From Sulfuritalea hydrogenivorans sk43H (GTDB lineage: Bacteria; Pseudomonadota; Gammaproteobacteria; Burkholderiales; Rhodocyclaceae), in contig NZ_AP012547.1 in NCBI RefSeq assembly GCF_000828635.1, positions 3,738,649 to 3,802,648 of the forward strand: a DNA stretch of 64,000 bases, given 5' to 3'. Under the pieces are notes generated by a model that worked only from the letters and a program-made list of their open reading frames with translations, did not search any database and was not told where the DNA came from. The translations under genes and the position numbers were made by a program. This document shows, one piece after another, positions 12,963 to 21,093 of this stretch (position 1 is the first letter of the stretch; every line of letters starts with the position of its first letter).

Positions 12963-15953
12963 TTACTTGATTACGATGGCGATCGGCTCGTCAATGCCGT
13001 GATCGCTGATGAAGGGCCGCTGCTCGTTGTTCGACAATTCCTTGACCCGGCGCGTGACATAGCGCTTGAGCCCGGTGGGATAAACCAAATTATCCTCCTT
13101 GTCCGCCGCCTTGCCGCGCAAGCCTTCGATCAGTGCCTTGGTGAAGAATCCGTTTTCATCATCCTCACCGGATTTTTCCTTGCCTGTGGACGAGGCAAAG
13201 ATGGTGACGCCGCGCTCATCGTCGATCTTGTTGATCATCTCGGTGGCGTTCGACGCCTTGCCCGACGCCTGGTTGGTCAGGGCGCCGGAATAGCAGGCGT
13301 CGAGGAAGAACATGGCGCGCCCCGGCAGGCTTTGCAGGGTGCCGACGATCTTATCCCCGGGCACCCACTCCGCCGACTTGGCGGCCATGCCCCCCGGTTT
13401 GAAGGGAATGAAGTAATACGACTTGCCCTCGGCAATGCCGTGACCGGCAAGGAACAAAACACCGGCATCCTTCTCCTTGACGTTCGCCTTGAGCCAGTTG
13501 AGGCCTTCGATGATGCCATCCCGCGTCGCCATCTCGTCGGTGAGCATCTTGAATTCGAGCTTGTTGTAGATTTTTCGAACGCCGGCCGGGGGATGGGCAA
13601 TGCGGGCCATTTGCGACTTGAAGGCGTTGGCGTCCTTGACCGGACTCACCAGGTCATTGGGCGCCGGGTATTTGTTGATCGCCACGACCAGCATGTAGAG
13701 CGTTTCATAGTCGGCCTTGTCCCTCGCGGGAGGTGCCGGAGCCGCCGTGACGCGACTCACCTTGACAACGACCGGATCCGACTTGGCATTGCGGTTTTCG
13801 GCGATCAGCAGGATCTCGGCATCCTTGCCGGGCGGCACGCGCACCTGGATTTCCTGAGGCTGAACTTCGCCTTGCGCGCCGCGCTGCGTGACGGGCTTGA
13901 TGCTGCGGTCGAGGCGACCGTTGACGCGAACCTTGATGTCCTTCACCGGGGCATCCGGCGGGGTGCGCACCGCATAACGCACCTTGACCAGATCGCTGCT
14001 GGATTCGACCTGGCTGTCGGACTGCAACTCGATGACCGGCGGCACGATCTCGACCAGCTTCGCAGCCGCGGCGGGCGCCACCGGCACGGCGGCGGCCTTC
14101 GGCATTGCCTTCGCGGGCGGTTGGGCGCGTGCTGCCGGCGGCGGCTCGGCATTCGCGGCTTCGAGGGCCGCGAGATCCGCCTGTGCCAGGCGCAGGGCTT
14201 CCTTCTCGTCTCCCGCGGCAAGCAACTTCTGTATTACGTCGGGACGATAGAGTCGATCGCGAAAGCGGCCCGCCGTGAAAAAGTCCGCGGACTGGTTGAA
14301 GGCGCGGTTGAGGTGCCAACCGACCAGATTTTCTCCACCGACCGAGGTGTCGTAGTAGCCGGAAGGCGTCCAGACGATCCAGCGCTCGCGGTCGGCATGC
14401 ACGAACAACGCCATCTGCTCGGCACCATCGTTGAGGCGCAGCCAGCGGATGCTGCCGTCGCCCAGTCCGGCGACCACCCAGCGGCCGTCCGTGCTGACGT
14501 TCACGGCCCACGCCGCGGCCGGTACGCGCCGCTCCCAGAGCACCGCGCCATCGCTGCTGAAATGCCTCAGGAACCATTCGCTGCCGAGGACAAAACTGCG
14601 ATCGCCCGGCCCCATGGCCAGACTGCGCGCCACCTCGCCGGGGCGCAAGGACAGCGCGCGGCCATTGACGCGCGGCGCAGTCGAGTTCTTCCAGTCGGCG
14701 TTATCGCCACGCGTTCGAGGGGCGCTCGCCTTGTCCGGGGGCGATCCGCTTTTCAGGCTGCCGGCGGCGAGATCGAAGACCATGCCGCCAGCCTGTGGCG
14801 AGAAACGAAAGGCAACTGTCTCGGCGGTCGGATTGAGCCGGAAGCTGTCGCCCGCATCGCGAAAATCAGCGCTTTGGGAGCGATTGGCCGCCTGGGTTTT
14901 TCCCTGCGGGTCGAATACCGCCCACGCCGGCTCCGCCGAAGCTGCCGCAACGCTGCCATCCGGCAGGCTTGCCAGCCCCATCACCGTATTGCTGAACTGG
15001 CCGATTTCGCGCTTCGCGCCGCGACCGTTCTGGCCGAACGCCAGCACCGGAAAGCGGCCGCCGCTGACATGGCTGCCCGCCGCAAACAGCGTGCTGCCGT
15101 CGGCGGACCAGGCGACGCGGCCAAGATTGCCGCCCTTGAGTTCGATGCTGTGAACCACGGCGAGGCTGGTCGCGTCGAGCAGATCGACGCGGGCCTGATC
15201 CTGATAGCCGACGGCAAGCGTGCGGCCATCGGCGGAGAAACTCACGCCATAGGGCTTGCCGCCGGGCGCCTGTTTGCGCGCCATGCGTTCCAGCCCCTTG
15301 GGTCCTATCCTGTAGATGCGGATGGCGCCGTCGATGCTGGCCACCGCGAGGCGACCGTCGGCGGCAAACTCGGCGCCGAAGATCGCCTCGTTGAACTCGG
15401 GATCGGCGCCGACAAACTGCAGATTGCGGCGAAACACCCGCAAGCCTTCCTGACGCAGGCCGATCGCCAGATACTGGTTGTCCCGCGACCATGCAAGTTG
15501 CGTAATCGGCGCCTCCATGCCGGTCAGCGTGCTTTTCGGCGGCACGCTGGCGCTGGTGCGGTCGAACAGATGCAGCAGATGGCCGCCACCGCCGTCAAAG
15601 GCCGAATTGCCGCCCAGGGCCACCGTCCGTCCGTCCGGTGAAATCGCGGCGGCATACACCGCACCCAGGCTCTCGGCGCCGATCGGCGGACGCAGCACCG
15701 CGACAGCCTGGCCGCTGCGCGCATCCCACAGGCGAGCCGTCTTGTCTTCGGAAGCGGTGACGATCCAGCGTCCGGATGTGTCGGCACTGATGCGGGAAAT
15801 CAGGCCCAGATGGCTGCCGGTCTCGATCCGCAGCACCGGCTCCCTTGGCAAAGTCGGCGCTGCCGGGACGGCGGCCGTGAAGCCGAGAGCGGCGACGCAA
15901 AGGCCGCGCAGCCACCATGCCAAAGCGGGACGGGACACCGGATGCGCTTTCAT
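12963..15953 (-). CDS. WD40-repeat caspase-fold (peptidase C14) protein, exported
   Basis: 996 residues. Signal peptide about 1-32. Residues about 45-530 hold at least six WD40 blades (ISADTSGRWIVTASEDKTARLWD, ISPDGRTVALGG, FSADGRTLAVGYQ, WSADGSTLFAAG). A linker with WTPSGYYDTSVGGENLVGWHLNR (about 534-556), a short Ala/Pro-rich linker and an Ig-like stretch (about 650-735) follow. The caspase-like domain (about 745-996) keeps the His-Cys dyad: H838 in LAGHG and C887 in DACYSG. It would be a periplasmic or surface protein in which the propeller gates a cysteine peptidase. The start overlaps the OmpA-like stop (ATGA). A 23-bp repeat copy falls just after the signal peptide. Confidence 0.93.
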   Translation of the reverse strand: MKAHPVSRPALAWWLRGLCVAALGFTAAVPAAPTLPREPVLRIETGSHLGLISRISADTSGRWIVTASEDKTARLWDARSGQAVAVLRPPIGAESLGAVYAAAISPDGRTVALGGNSAFDGGGGHLLHLFDRTSASVPPKSTLTGMEAPITQLAWSRDNQYLAIGLRQEGLRVFRRNLQFVGADPEFNEAIFGAEFAADGRLAVASIDGAIRIYRIGPKGLERMARKQAPGGKPYGVSFSADGRTLAVGYQDQARVDLLDATSLAVVHSIELKGGNLGRVAWSADGSTLFAAGSHVSGGRFPVLAFGQNGRGAKREIGQFSNTVMGLASLPDGSVAAASAEPAWAVFDPQGKTQAANRSQSADFRDAGDSFRLNPTAETVAFRFSPQAGGMVFDLAAGSLKSGSPPDKASAPRTRGDNADWKNSTAPRVNGRALSLRPGEVARSLAMGPGDRSFVLGSEWFLRHFSSDGAVLWERRVPAAAWAVNVSTDGRWVVAGLGDGSIRWLRLNDGAEQMALFVHADRERWIVWTPSGYYDTSVGGENLVGWHLNRAFNQSADFFTAGRFRDRLYRPDVIQKLLAAGDEKEALRLAQADLAALEAANAEPPPAARAQPPAKAMPKAAAVPVAPAAAAKLVEIVPPVIELQSDSQVESSSDLVKVRYAVRTPPDAPVKDIKVRVNGRLDRSIKPVTQRGAQGEVQPQEIQVRVPPGKDAEILLIAENRNAKSDPVVVKVSRVTAAPAPPARDKADYETLYMLVVAINKYPAPNDLVSPVKDANAFKSQMARIAHPPAGVRKIYNKLEFKMLTDEMATRDGIIEGLNWLKANVKEKDAGVLFLAGHGIAEGKSYYFIPFKPGGMAAKSAEWVPGDKIVGTLQSLPGRAMFFLDACYSGALTNQASGKASNATEMINKIDDERGVTIFASSTGKEKSGEDDENGFFTKALIEGLRGKAADKEDNLVYPTGLKRYVTRRVKELSNNEQRPFISDHGIDEPIAIVIK
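15850..15873 (+). repeat. Copy of ~23 bp dispersed repeat
   Basis: AAAGTCGGCGCTGCCG followed by GGACGGCG, antisense within the WD40-caspase gene (encodes VPAAPTLP). One mismatch in the core. Confidence 0.55.
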
Positions 15954-16558
15954 CTGACCAGCATTTCGACGCGCCGGTTGCGCGCTTCCGCGACCTCATC
16001 CGCAGTGGCGACCAGCGGCTCGCGTTCGCCACGCCCCGAAGCGCTGATGTTCTCGGCCAGGAAGCCTTGCTCGATCAGCTGGGCGCGAACCTTTTCGGCG
16101 CGGCGCAGCGCCAGTCGATCGTTGTCCGTTACCGATCCGACGCGATCGGTGTGACCCACGACGATCAGATCCGGGGCCGGGCGCTTCTTGATTTCGGCAA
16201 AAACGTTTTCAAGTTCGCGTTGGGATTCGGCGGTCAGGACGTCGCCGCCCTCGACAAAATACAGTACGAAGCGGGCAGGCGCCATGGGCTGCGCATCCAG
16301 CGCTTCCTTGTACATTTCCCTGATCTCGGCCACACCCAGTTTGGCCGGAGCCGCTTCGCCGCCGCGAACCGTTGCGCTGGCATTGGCCTGGTCAAGCGTC
16401 AGCGGGCTTCCCTGGCGCGGCGTGACGACCATCCGGCCGGTCTTGCCGTCACCATCCGGAAGGACGGAGAAATGCTCGCGCGGACTGCCGCAGGCAGCCA
16501 GCAGGGCGACGGTCATGGCCGCGGCGAACGCACGGAAACAAGGCGCGGGAATGTTCAT
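15950..16558 (-). CDS. OmpA-like lipoprotein
   Basis: 202 residues from the ATG at 16558, which overlaps the FecR stop by one base. Lipobox LAAC with Cys23. A spacer precedes the OmpA C-terminal domain (about 100-202): FVLYFVEGGDVLTAESQRELENV, VVGHTDRVGSVTDNDRLALRRA and NRRVEMLV, all expected residues for peptidoglycan binding. Acyl-anchored, wall-binding proteins of this kind tie complexes to the cell envelope. Tightly coupled to FecR upstream and the WD40-caspase gene downstream. Confidence 0.9.
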   Translation of the reverse strand: MNIPAPCFRAFAAAMTVALLAACGSPREHFSVLPDGDGKTGRMVVTPRQGSPLTLDQANASATVRGGEAAPAKLGVAEIREMYKEALDAQPMAPARFVLYFVEGGDVLTAESQRELENVFAEIKKRPAPDLIVVGHTDRVGSVTDNDRLALRRAEKVRAQLIEQGFLAENISASGRGEREPLVATADEVAEARNRRVEMLVR

Positions 16559-17043
16559 CACTTGTTCTCCTCGACATTCACCATGAACTGCCGGGCATTG
16601 CCTTTCACTTCCGCCTGCGGCGTGCTGATCTTCACGCTGTCGGGAGCGCCCTGCGCCAGATTGCCGGCCTGCAGCGACACCGTTCCTTGTTTGACAAATG
16701 CATCGAAGGCGCCCAGGTAAGTGGTCGGATCGTAGTTGAAGGTCTTCAATTGAACCTCGCCGGCCGGACCCATCGAGAGGGTCGAATTGTCGGCAAACAT
16801 GAGGCCGACCGAGCCGTTGGCTTCGGTGATTACCGCATCCCCGACCTTGAGGCGGGCACCGACCGGGGAAGGAAACCTCTGGCCGCCGCGCTCGATGCGC
16901 ACGATCCCGCGCGAAACCTTGACCTGCGCCACCCAGACTTGCGCCGTGGCCCCGGCGGCGCTCGCCTGGGCAACAACGGGGGACGAGAAAGCCAGACCGA
17001 GGATCGCGCTGCAACTCAAACGGCCGAGCCAAGTGATCTTCAT
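16558..17043 (-). CDS. FecR-domain periplasmic protein
   Basis: 161 residues from the ATG at 17043, which has GGAGG 9 bases upstream; a start 13 codons earlier lacks one. Signal peptide about 1-32. The FecR domain (about 40-125) shows SRGIVRIERGGQRFPSPVGARLKVGDAVITEANGS and FADNSTLSMGPAGEV. Unlike true FecR there is no anti-sigma N-terminus or membrane segment and no sigma factor nearby, so it is a stand-alone periplasmic beta domain. Partners are unknown; the operon suggests it works with the OmpA and caspase proteins. Confidence 0.88.
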   Translation of the reverse strand: MKITWLGRLSCSAILGLAFSSPVVAQASAAGATAQVWVAQVKVSRGIVRIERGGQRFPSPVGARLKVGDAVITEANGSVGLMFADNSTLSMGPAGEVQLKTFNYDPTTYLGAFDAFVKQGTVSLQAGNLAQGAPDSVKISTPQAEVKGNARQFMVNVEENK

Positions 17044-17091
17044 TGCGGAAGCCTCCAGAGCGGGAAGAAGAATTCTACCCATTCCGCCTGC

Positions 17092-18210
17092 CTATTTTGG
17101 CGCCTGAAAGAGAAAATCCCCGCCCTCGACATGGCCGGCCGAAACCACCGCGCCGTATTGCGGCTGCTGCGGATATTCCTTGCTCACATCCTTGCTCACC
17201 ACGTTCCAGATTTGCGCGCCGGGCGTGAGGCTGCCGCTGGCCTGGAGTGTCTTGATCAGGTTCCAGGCAAAGATCGAATGCCCTTCCTTGCCCTCGTCGG
17301 AAACCGGCTCGTCGGCACCCGAGGAAAACACCAGCACCGACCGCTGCTTGAGGACCTCTTCCGCCTTGAGCTCCCGGCCTTGCGTCACCTTCTGCTCCTT
17401 GGTCAGGCTGCCGGAATAGCAGCTGTCGGAAATCAGGATCAATTGCCGGGCGCGTATCGCGGCGAGCAGCTTGGAAATGTCGCTGTTGGAAATCCAGCCC
17501 TGGGCGGTCTTGACCGAAGCATCGACCGGAATCCAGTAGCCCATCTTGATGTCTTCCATCAGGTAGCCGTGGCCGGCATAGAACAGCAGCACACTGTCAT
17601 CGGGTTTGGCTTCAAGCGCCATGTCGTTGAGGGCTTCGATGATCTTCGCCTTGCCCGCATCCGGAACGATCCGGGTTTCGAAACCAAAGCGGGCCCGCAG
17701 CACATCGGCGATTTTCGACACGTCGGCAATCGGGGTTTCCAGCGGAGGGATCGGCGCCGCATAGGCGTTATTGCCGACCAGTATGGCGAAACGGCGGCGT
17801 ACGGGCGCTTCGGCCACCGGGACGACAGGCGCCTGCGCCGCGGGTTGGGGCGTGCTGACGGCGGGCGCAACCGGAGTTGCAGCAGCAACGGGAGGCACAA
17901 TGGGAGCCGCAACGGGCGCCGGCACAACGGCGGCCACCGGCTCGGGTCGGGCCAGACAGTTGCCACCCTTGGGGCTCTGTCCCGCCGGGCATTCCGGCAC
18001 ATCGGCCGCCGCCGGATTCTTGCGCAACTCCTCCAGCGCCTCGCGATAGAGCAGGGTGCGCGCCTGATGCCGCTGCATCTGGATCGCCTGAAACTGTCCC
18101 ATGCCCGGAATGCCGCCCATGAACGCAGGCGGACGGATCATCTGCGCGTGAACCATCGGGGCCATCGATATGGCGGCCCAAACCAGCCAGTACGACACTC
18201 GCGATTTCAT
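17092..18210 (-). CDS. Exported caspase-fold (peptidase C14) protein
   Basis: 372 residues from the ATG at 18210, chosen for the GGAGGTGGGGAA directly before it. Signal peptide about 1-22 (MVHA/QMIR). An N-terminal region (about 30-125) ends in an Ala/Pro/Val-rich linker. The caspase domain (about 130-365) has RRRFAILVGNNAY, the catalytic His214 in YAGHG and Cys264 in DSCYSG. With the WD40 protein this makes two caspase-like peptidases in one operon. The start overlaps the stop of the lipoprotein hydrolase (ATGA). Confidence 0.92.
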   Translation of the reverse strand: MKSRVSYWLVWAAISMAPMVHAQMIRPPAFMGGIPGMGQFQAIQMQRHQARTLLYREALEELRKNPAAADVPECPAGQSPKGGNCLARPEPVAAVVPAPVAAPIVPPVAAATPVAPAVSTPQPAAQAPVVPVAEAPVRRRFAILVGNNAYAAPIPPLETPIADVSKIADVLRARFGFETRIVPDAGKAKIIEALNDMALEAKPDDSVLLFYAGHGYLMEDIKMGYWIPVDASVKTAQGWISNSDISKLLAAIRARQLILISDSCYSGSLTKEQKVTQGRELKAEEVLKQRSVLVFSSGADEPVSDEGKEGHSIFAWNLIKTLQASGSLTPGAQIWNVVSKDVSKEYPQQPQYGAVVSAGHVEGGDFLFQAPK

Positions 18211-19064
18211 TTCCCCACCTCCCGACCCGTCACCCGCCCCAACAGTGTGCCCCAGTCCCGCGCCCAGCAGCACTCGTGGTCAAAGCCGGGGATCACCTCC
18301 AAGTCGCCGCCCTTGCGGCGAACAAAGCTTTCGACAATCGCCGCCGGAACGATCTCGTCCTTGCCGCCGACAAAATGCCGGCTTCGCGGCAAGCGAACAT
18401 TCTCGCGCAACTCGGCCGGATCGAGCGATCCCGTCAGCACCGACGCCTTGTGCCAAGCCGCCCACTCCGCAACTGCCAGCGGCGCGGCAACCGTGACGAG
18501 CAGATCGACATCGTCGCGTCGCGCGGCCAGCAAGGTGGCCAGCACGCCGCCGCCCGAATATCCGACCAGACGAATTCGCCGTGCCGCCAGCGCCGACTTC
18601 TGCCGACTGATCGCCGCATCGTAGGCCTCGACGACTTCCGGCGCAAAGCGCCGCTCGGTCCAGTACGCGCTGTCGCAATTTCGCAGCGCCACCGCATCCA
18701 GGTACTGGCAGGGACGCCCCAGATAGACCACCGCTGCGGAAGGATGGGCAGCTGCCAAGGCCAGCGATACAGGCTTGGTCGGCGTCGGGTCGCGTGGTGG
18801 ATGGTAAGGCGTAGTCCAGGCGGCACCGTCGCCTTCAATGTAGATCGTCAACGTATCGCCCGGCACCGATGGTTTGCGCACAAACGCGGTGAGACTGAAC
18901 GCCCCGGCCTTGACCGCCGTTTCAGTGAAGCCGTGCTCACCGGCCCATTGAGCGATCTCACGCGCGCCGCGAAACGAGTCCGACGTGCTGCAACCGGACA
19001 AGGCCGCAAACAAAAAGGCCGCGCTCAAGAGCGCGGCCCGGATCGGGGAGCCCCCCGGCAGCAT
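18207..19064 (-). CDS. Alpha/beta-hydrolase lipoprotein
   Basis: 285 residues. Lipobox LSGC with Cys24. A hydrolase fold follows: oxyanion-side strand IYIEGDGAAW, nucleophile elbow GYSGGG (about 167-172), a probable acid Asp in GGKDEIVP and a His in GFDHECCW. The substrate is unknown; proteins of this type are often annotated as lipoprotein esterases. The ATG at 19064 shares a base with the stop of the autotransporter gene. A copy of the 23-bp repeat encodes [10 protein letters not shown] before the nucleophile. Confidence 0.85.
   Translation of the reverse strand: MLPGGSPIRAALLSAAFLFAALSGCSTSDSFRGAREIAQWAGEHGFTETAVKAGAFSLTAFVRKPSVPGDTLTIYIEGDGAAWTTPYHPPRDPTPTKPVSLALAAAHPSAAVVYLGRPCQYLDAVALRNCDSAYWTERRFAPEVVEAYDAAISRQKSALAARRIRLVGYSGGGVLATLLAARRDDVDLLVTVAAPLAVAEWAAWHKASVLTGSLDPAELRENVRLPRSRHFVGGKDEIVPAAIVESFVRRKGGDLEVIPGFDHECCWARDWGTLLGRVTGREVGK
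18577..18600 (-). repeat. Copy of ~23 bp dispersed repeat
   Basis: Reverse complement of AAGTCGGCGCTGGCG plus GCACGGCG, sense within the hydrolase gene (KSALAARR). The core is exact. Confidence 0.7.
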
Positions 19065-20203
19065 CAGAAGCGAACGTTGATGTTCGCCATCAGCTTGTTG
19101 TTCTTGGCACGGCTGCGCCCTGTCTCCTGCTCATAACCAATGCCACCGGTCATCGCATTCTTGATCGAAATGAAATTGGCGCCCAGCGACCAGACGAACG
19201 CACTCTTGCCCATCGCCGTGGCGTCCTGCTGCGCCGCTGTTGCAGTGCTCGAACGATCATCCGCGACGTAAGCAAGGCCAAAATAGGGCATCACACCGTT
19301 CATCCAGTAGGCAGCCTGACCGGCAATCCGGAACTGCCCCACTTCATTGGTGACTTTGGTATTGGCCAGGGTGGCCCCGTTGTTCGTGGTGTCGGCGCCC
19401 TTCTCCTGACCAAACAGGTAGCTGCCCTTGCCGGTCAATTGCCAGTTGCCGCTCCAGCGCGTATAGCCAATATTGGTACCGTAGAAGAAGCGCTTCGTAT
19501 CAGTCTTTACGGTGCTGTCGACCGTGCTCTTGCCGTTGCCCCAGCCGATCGTCGCGTCAAGCGCCCAATCCTTGTTGATCTGCCAGCCGAGATAGGGTGC
19601 ATAGGTGTAGCCGCTGGTGCTTACCGATTTGGAGGCATCCGGAGCGGCCAGGGTGTAGGACGCCGCCGAGCCCCGGCCATGGTCGAAGGCGAGCGAAAGG
19701 CCGATGGCCAGGTTCGGCGCGTATTGATAGTCGCCACCAAGCACGAAATTGTCGATGCGGTTGTCAAACTTGTTGGTCCGGTCGGCGCCGTTGAAGTTGT
19801 AAGTGCCGCGGTCATATTTCGCGTCGGCCTCGGCAACACTGGCCCAGACGTTCCACTTTCCAGCCGGATTGCCGGCAGCCAGACCTTTGCGTTCACCGGA
19901 ATCACTCACCACGCCGGGCGGTGCAGTCAACGTGGCGCCACGGTTGCTCACATTCGACGAAATTGCCAGCATCTGCTCCAGAGACGTGGCCTGGATGCTT
20001 TTCGCACCTGCCGCCGTGTTGGCACTCGAACCGAAGCACTCCGGATGCGATCCGGTAATCAATGCCTCGCACGACGCACTGCCGGCGCACGCATTGAAAG
20101 AAGCAATGGCGCTGGGGCAGGTTGTTGCATTCGCCATCCCGCTCGCGCCAAAAAAACCCGCCGCCATGCCAGTTGCCAACACATATCTAAGCTGCTTGAT
20201 CAT
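19064..20203 (-). CDS. Autotransporter-type outer-membrane beta-barrel protein with minimal passenger
   Basis: 379 residues from the ATG at 20203, with GGAGG 6 bases upstream. Signal peptide about 1-26 (MANA/TTCP). The short exposed part (27 to about 95) has four cysteines (29, 39, 45, 56). Residues about 105-379 form an autotransporter-like barrel: alternating strands (KWNVWASVAEADAKYDRG, NLAIGLSLAFDHGRGSA, YTYAPYLGWQINKDWALDATIGWGNGKS) ending in NINVRF with a terminal Phe as BAM signal. The passenger is far shorter than usual. First gene of the caspase operon, downstream of a long hairpin. Confidence 0.88.
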   Translation of the reverse strand: MIKQLRYVLATGMAAGFFGASGMANATTCPSAIASFNACAGSASCEALITGSHPECFGSSANTAAGAKSIQATSLEQMLAISSNVSNRGATLTAPPGVVSDSGERKGLAAGNPAGKWNVWASVAEADAKYDRGTYNFNGADRTNKFDNRIDNFVLGGDYQYAPNLAIGLSLAFDHGRGSAASYTLAAPDASKSVSTSGYTYAPYLGWQINKDWALDATIGWGNGKSTVDSTVKTDTKRFFYGTNIGYTRWSGNWQLTGKGSYLFGQEKGADTTNNGATLANTKVTNEVGQFRIAGQAAYWMNGVMPYFGLAYVADDRSSTATAAQQDATAMGKSAFVWSLGANFISIKNAMTGGIGYEQETGRSRAKNNKLMANINVRF

Positions 20204-20342
20204 ATTCGCCTCCACAATAAATTGATTCCTGACCAGATTCCAAAATCACGCCGCCACGGAGAATCGTGATGCAACCTGACAGTTTGCCGATTCTTAGCCG
20301 GATAGCCATAAAAGAAATAAGCATATTCTGCAACCGCTAAAA

Positions 20343-20370
20343 CCAAAATACCGGGATCGCCGTATTTTGG
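20343..20370. terminator. 28-base inverted repeat, possible terminator or operator
   Basis: CCAAAATAC and GTATTTTGG separated by 10 bases, followed on the minus strand by TTTTAG. It lies between the FecR-like gene (stop 20451) and the autotransporter start (20203), so it may end the cyclase transcript or regulate the next one. The rest of 20204-20450 shows no gene. Confidence 0.5.
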
Positions 20371-20450
20371 GGATCGAGAGTAAGTGGCTTTTCTGCAACA
20401 TACCAGCCTCAGAGTCCGCTCGCATCGGAACGCGTCGGCGTCGACTGCAA

Positions 20451-21086
20451 CTAGTTCTTGCTCTCCCGCGCGTTTTTCACAGACTTCCGGTACAGCGAAA
20501 TCAACAGCGCCGCTTCCGGGGTTTTCGGCCCGTCCTGCTGCAAATCGCCCAGCACCCTTTCCACCCGGTCCAGTTCGCGCATGTCGAACAGGCCGGACAA
20601 CAGGTACATCTCCGGCCCCAGGTCGTTGGCTTCGGCCCGGCGCTTGAGATCCTGATAGGTATCTTCCAGCTTGATCAAGGCACTCTGGCTGGGCACCGAG
20701 CGCAAACGGGTTACTCCGCCGCGGCCCTGGCTGTCCAGCGCAGGCGTGCGCGCAAGCTGCCGGGCCATGACCAGCGGCAGCAGCTTGATTTCCGGAGCCG
20801 GCAAGCCGCCCGGTTTCCCTTCGCGCAAAGCCATGTCCAGACGCCCGGGGCCGGACCAGGTTTCCCGGCGCCCGTTCTCGAAGTACACCACCTGCAGGCG
20901 ACTGTCCTTATCGAGGGTAAGCCGATCGCCTTCCTTGAGCTTGACGAAGGCTTCGACCGGAACCTGCGCCGCTTCGGCCAGCCGCGTGACCCTGCCCTGC
21001 ACCGACATGACGAGCGCAACTTCGGTCGCCCACGCCCGGCCGGAAACCAGCAAAACCAGACCAATCCATAAATACCTGTATGTCAT
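20451..21086 (-). CDS. FecR-like periplasmic protein downstream of CHASE2 cyclase
   Basis: 211 residues from the ATG at 21086, where the signal peptide begins (about 1-21, AWA/TEV). A FecR-like beta domain (about 22-90) reads VMSVQGRVTRLAEAAQVPVEAF, then KEGDRLTLDKDSRLQVVYFENGRRETWSG. The C-terminal part is helical with a TPR-like or coiled-coil look (LEDTYQDLKRRAEANDLGPEMYLLSGLFDM). It follows the cyclase stop by 7 bases. FecR and CHASE2-cyclase genes are often neighbours, which suggests a periplasmic partner of the CHASE2 sensor. Confidence 0.82.
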   Translation of the reverse strand: MTYRYLWIGLVLLVSGRAWATEVALVMSVQGRVTRLAEAAQVPVEAFVKLKEGDRLTLDKDSRLQVVYFENGRRETWSGPGRLDMALREGKPGGLPAPEIKLLPLVMARQLARTPALDSQGRGGVTRLRSVPSQSALIKLEDTYQDLKRRAEANDLGPEMYLLSGLFDMRELDRVERVLGDLQQDGPKTPEAALLISLYRKSVKNARESKN

Positions 21087-21093
21087 GGCAACC

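Noticed and set aside
12873..15641. 922-codon open frame antisense to the WD40-caspase gene
   Set aside because: It is a shadow frame kept open by high G+C third positions; the opposite strand shows WD40 and caspase motifs with intact catalytic residues, and the antisense product has no recognisable domain.
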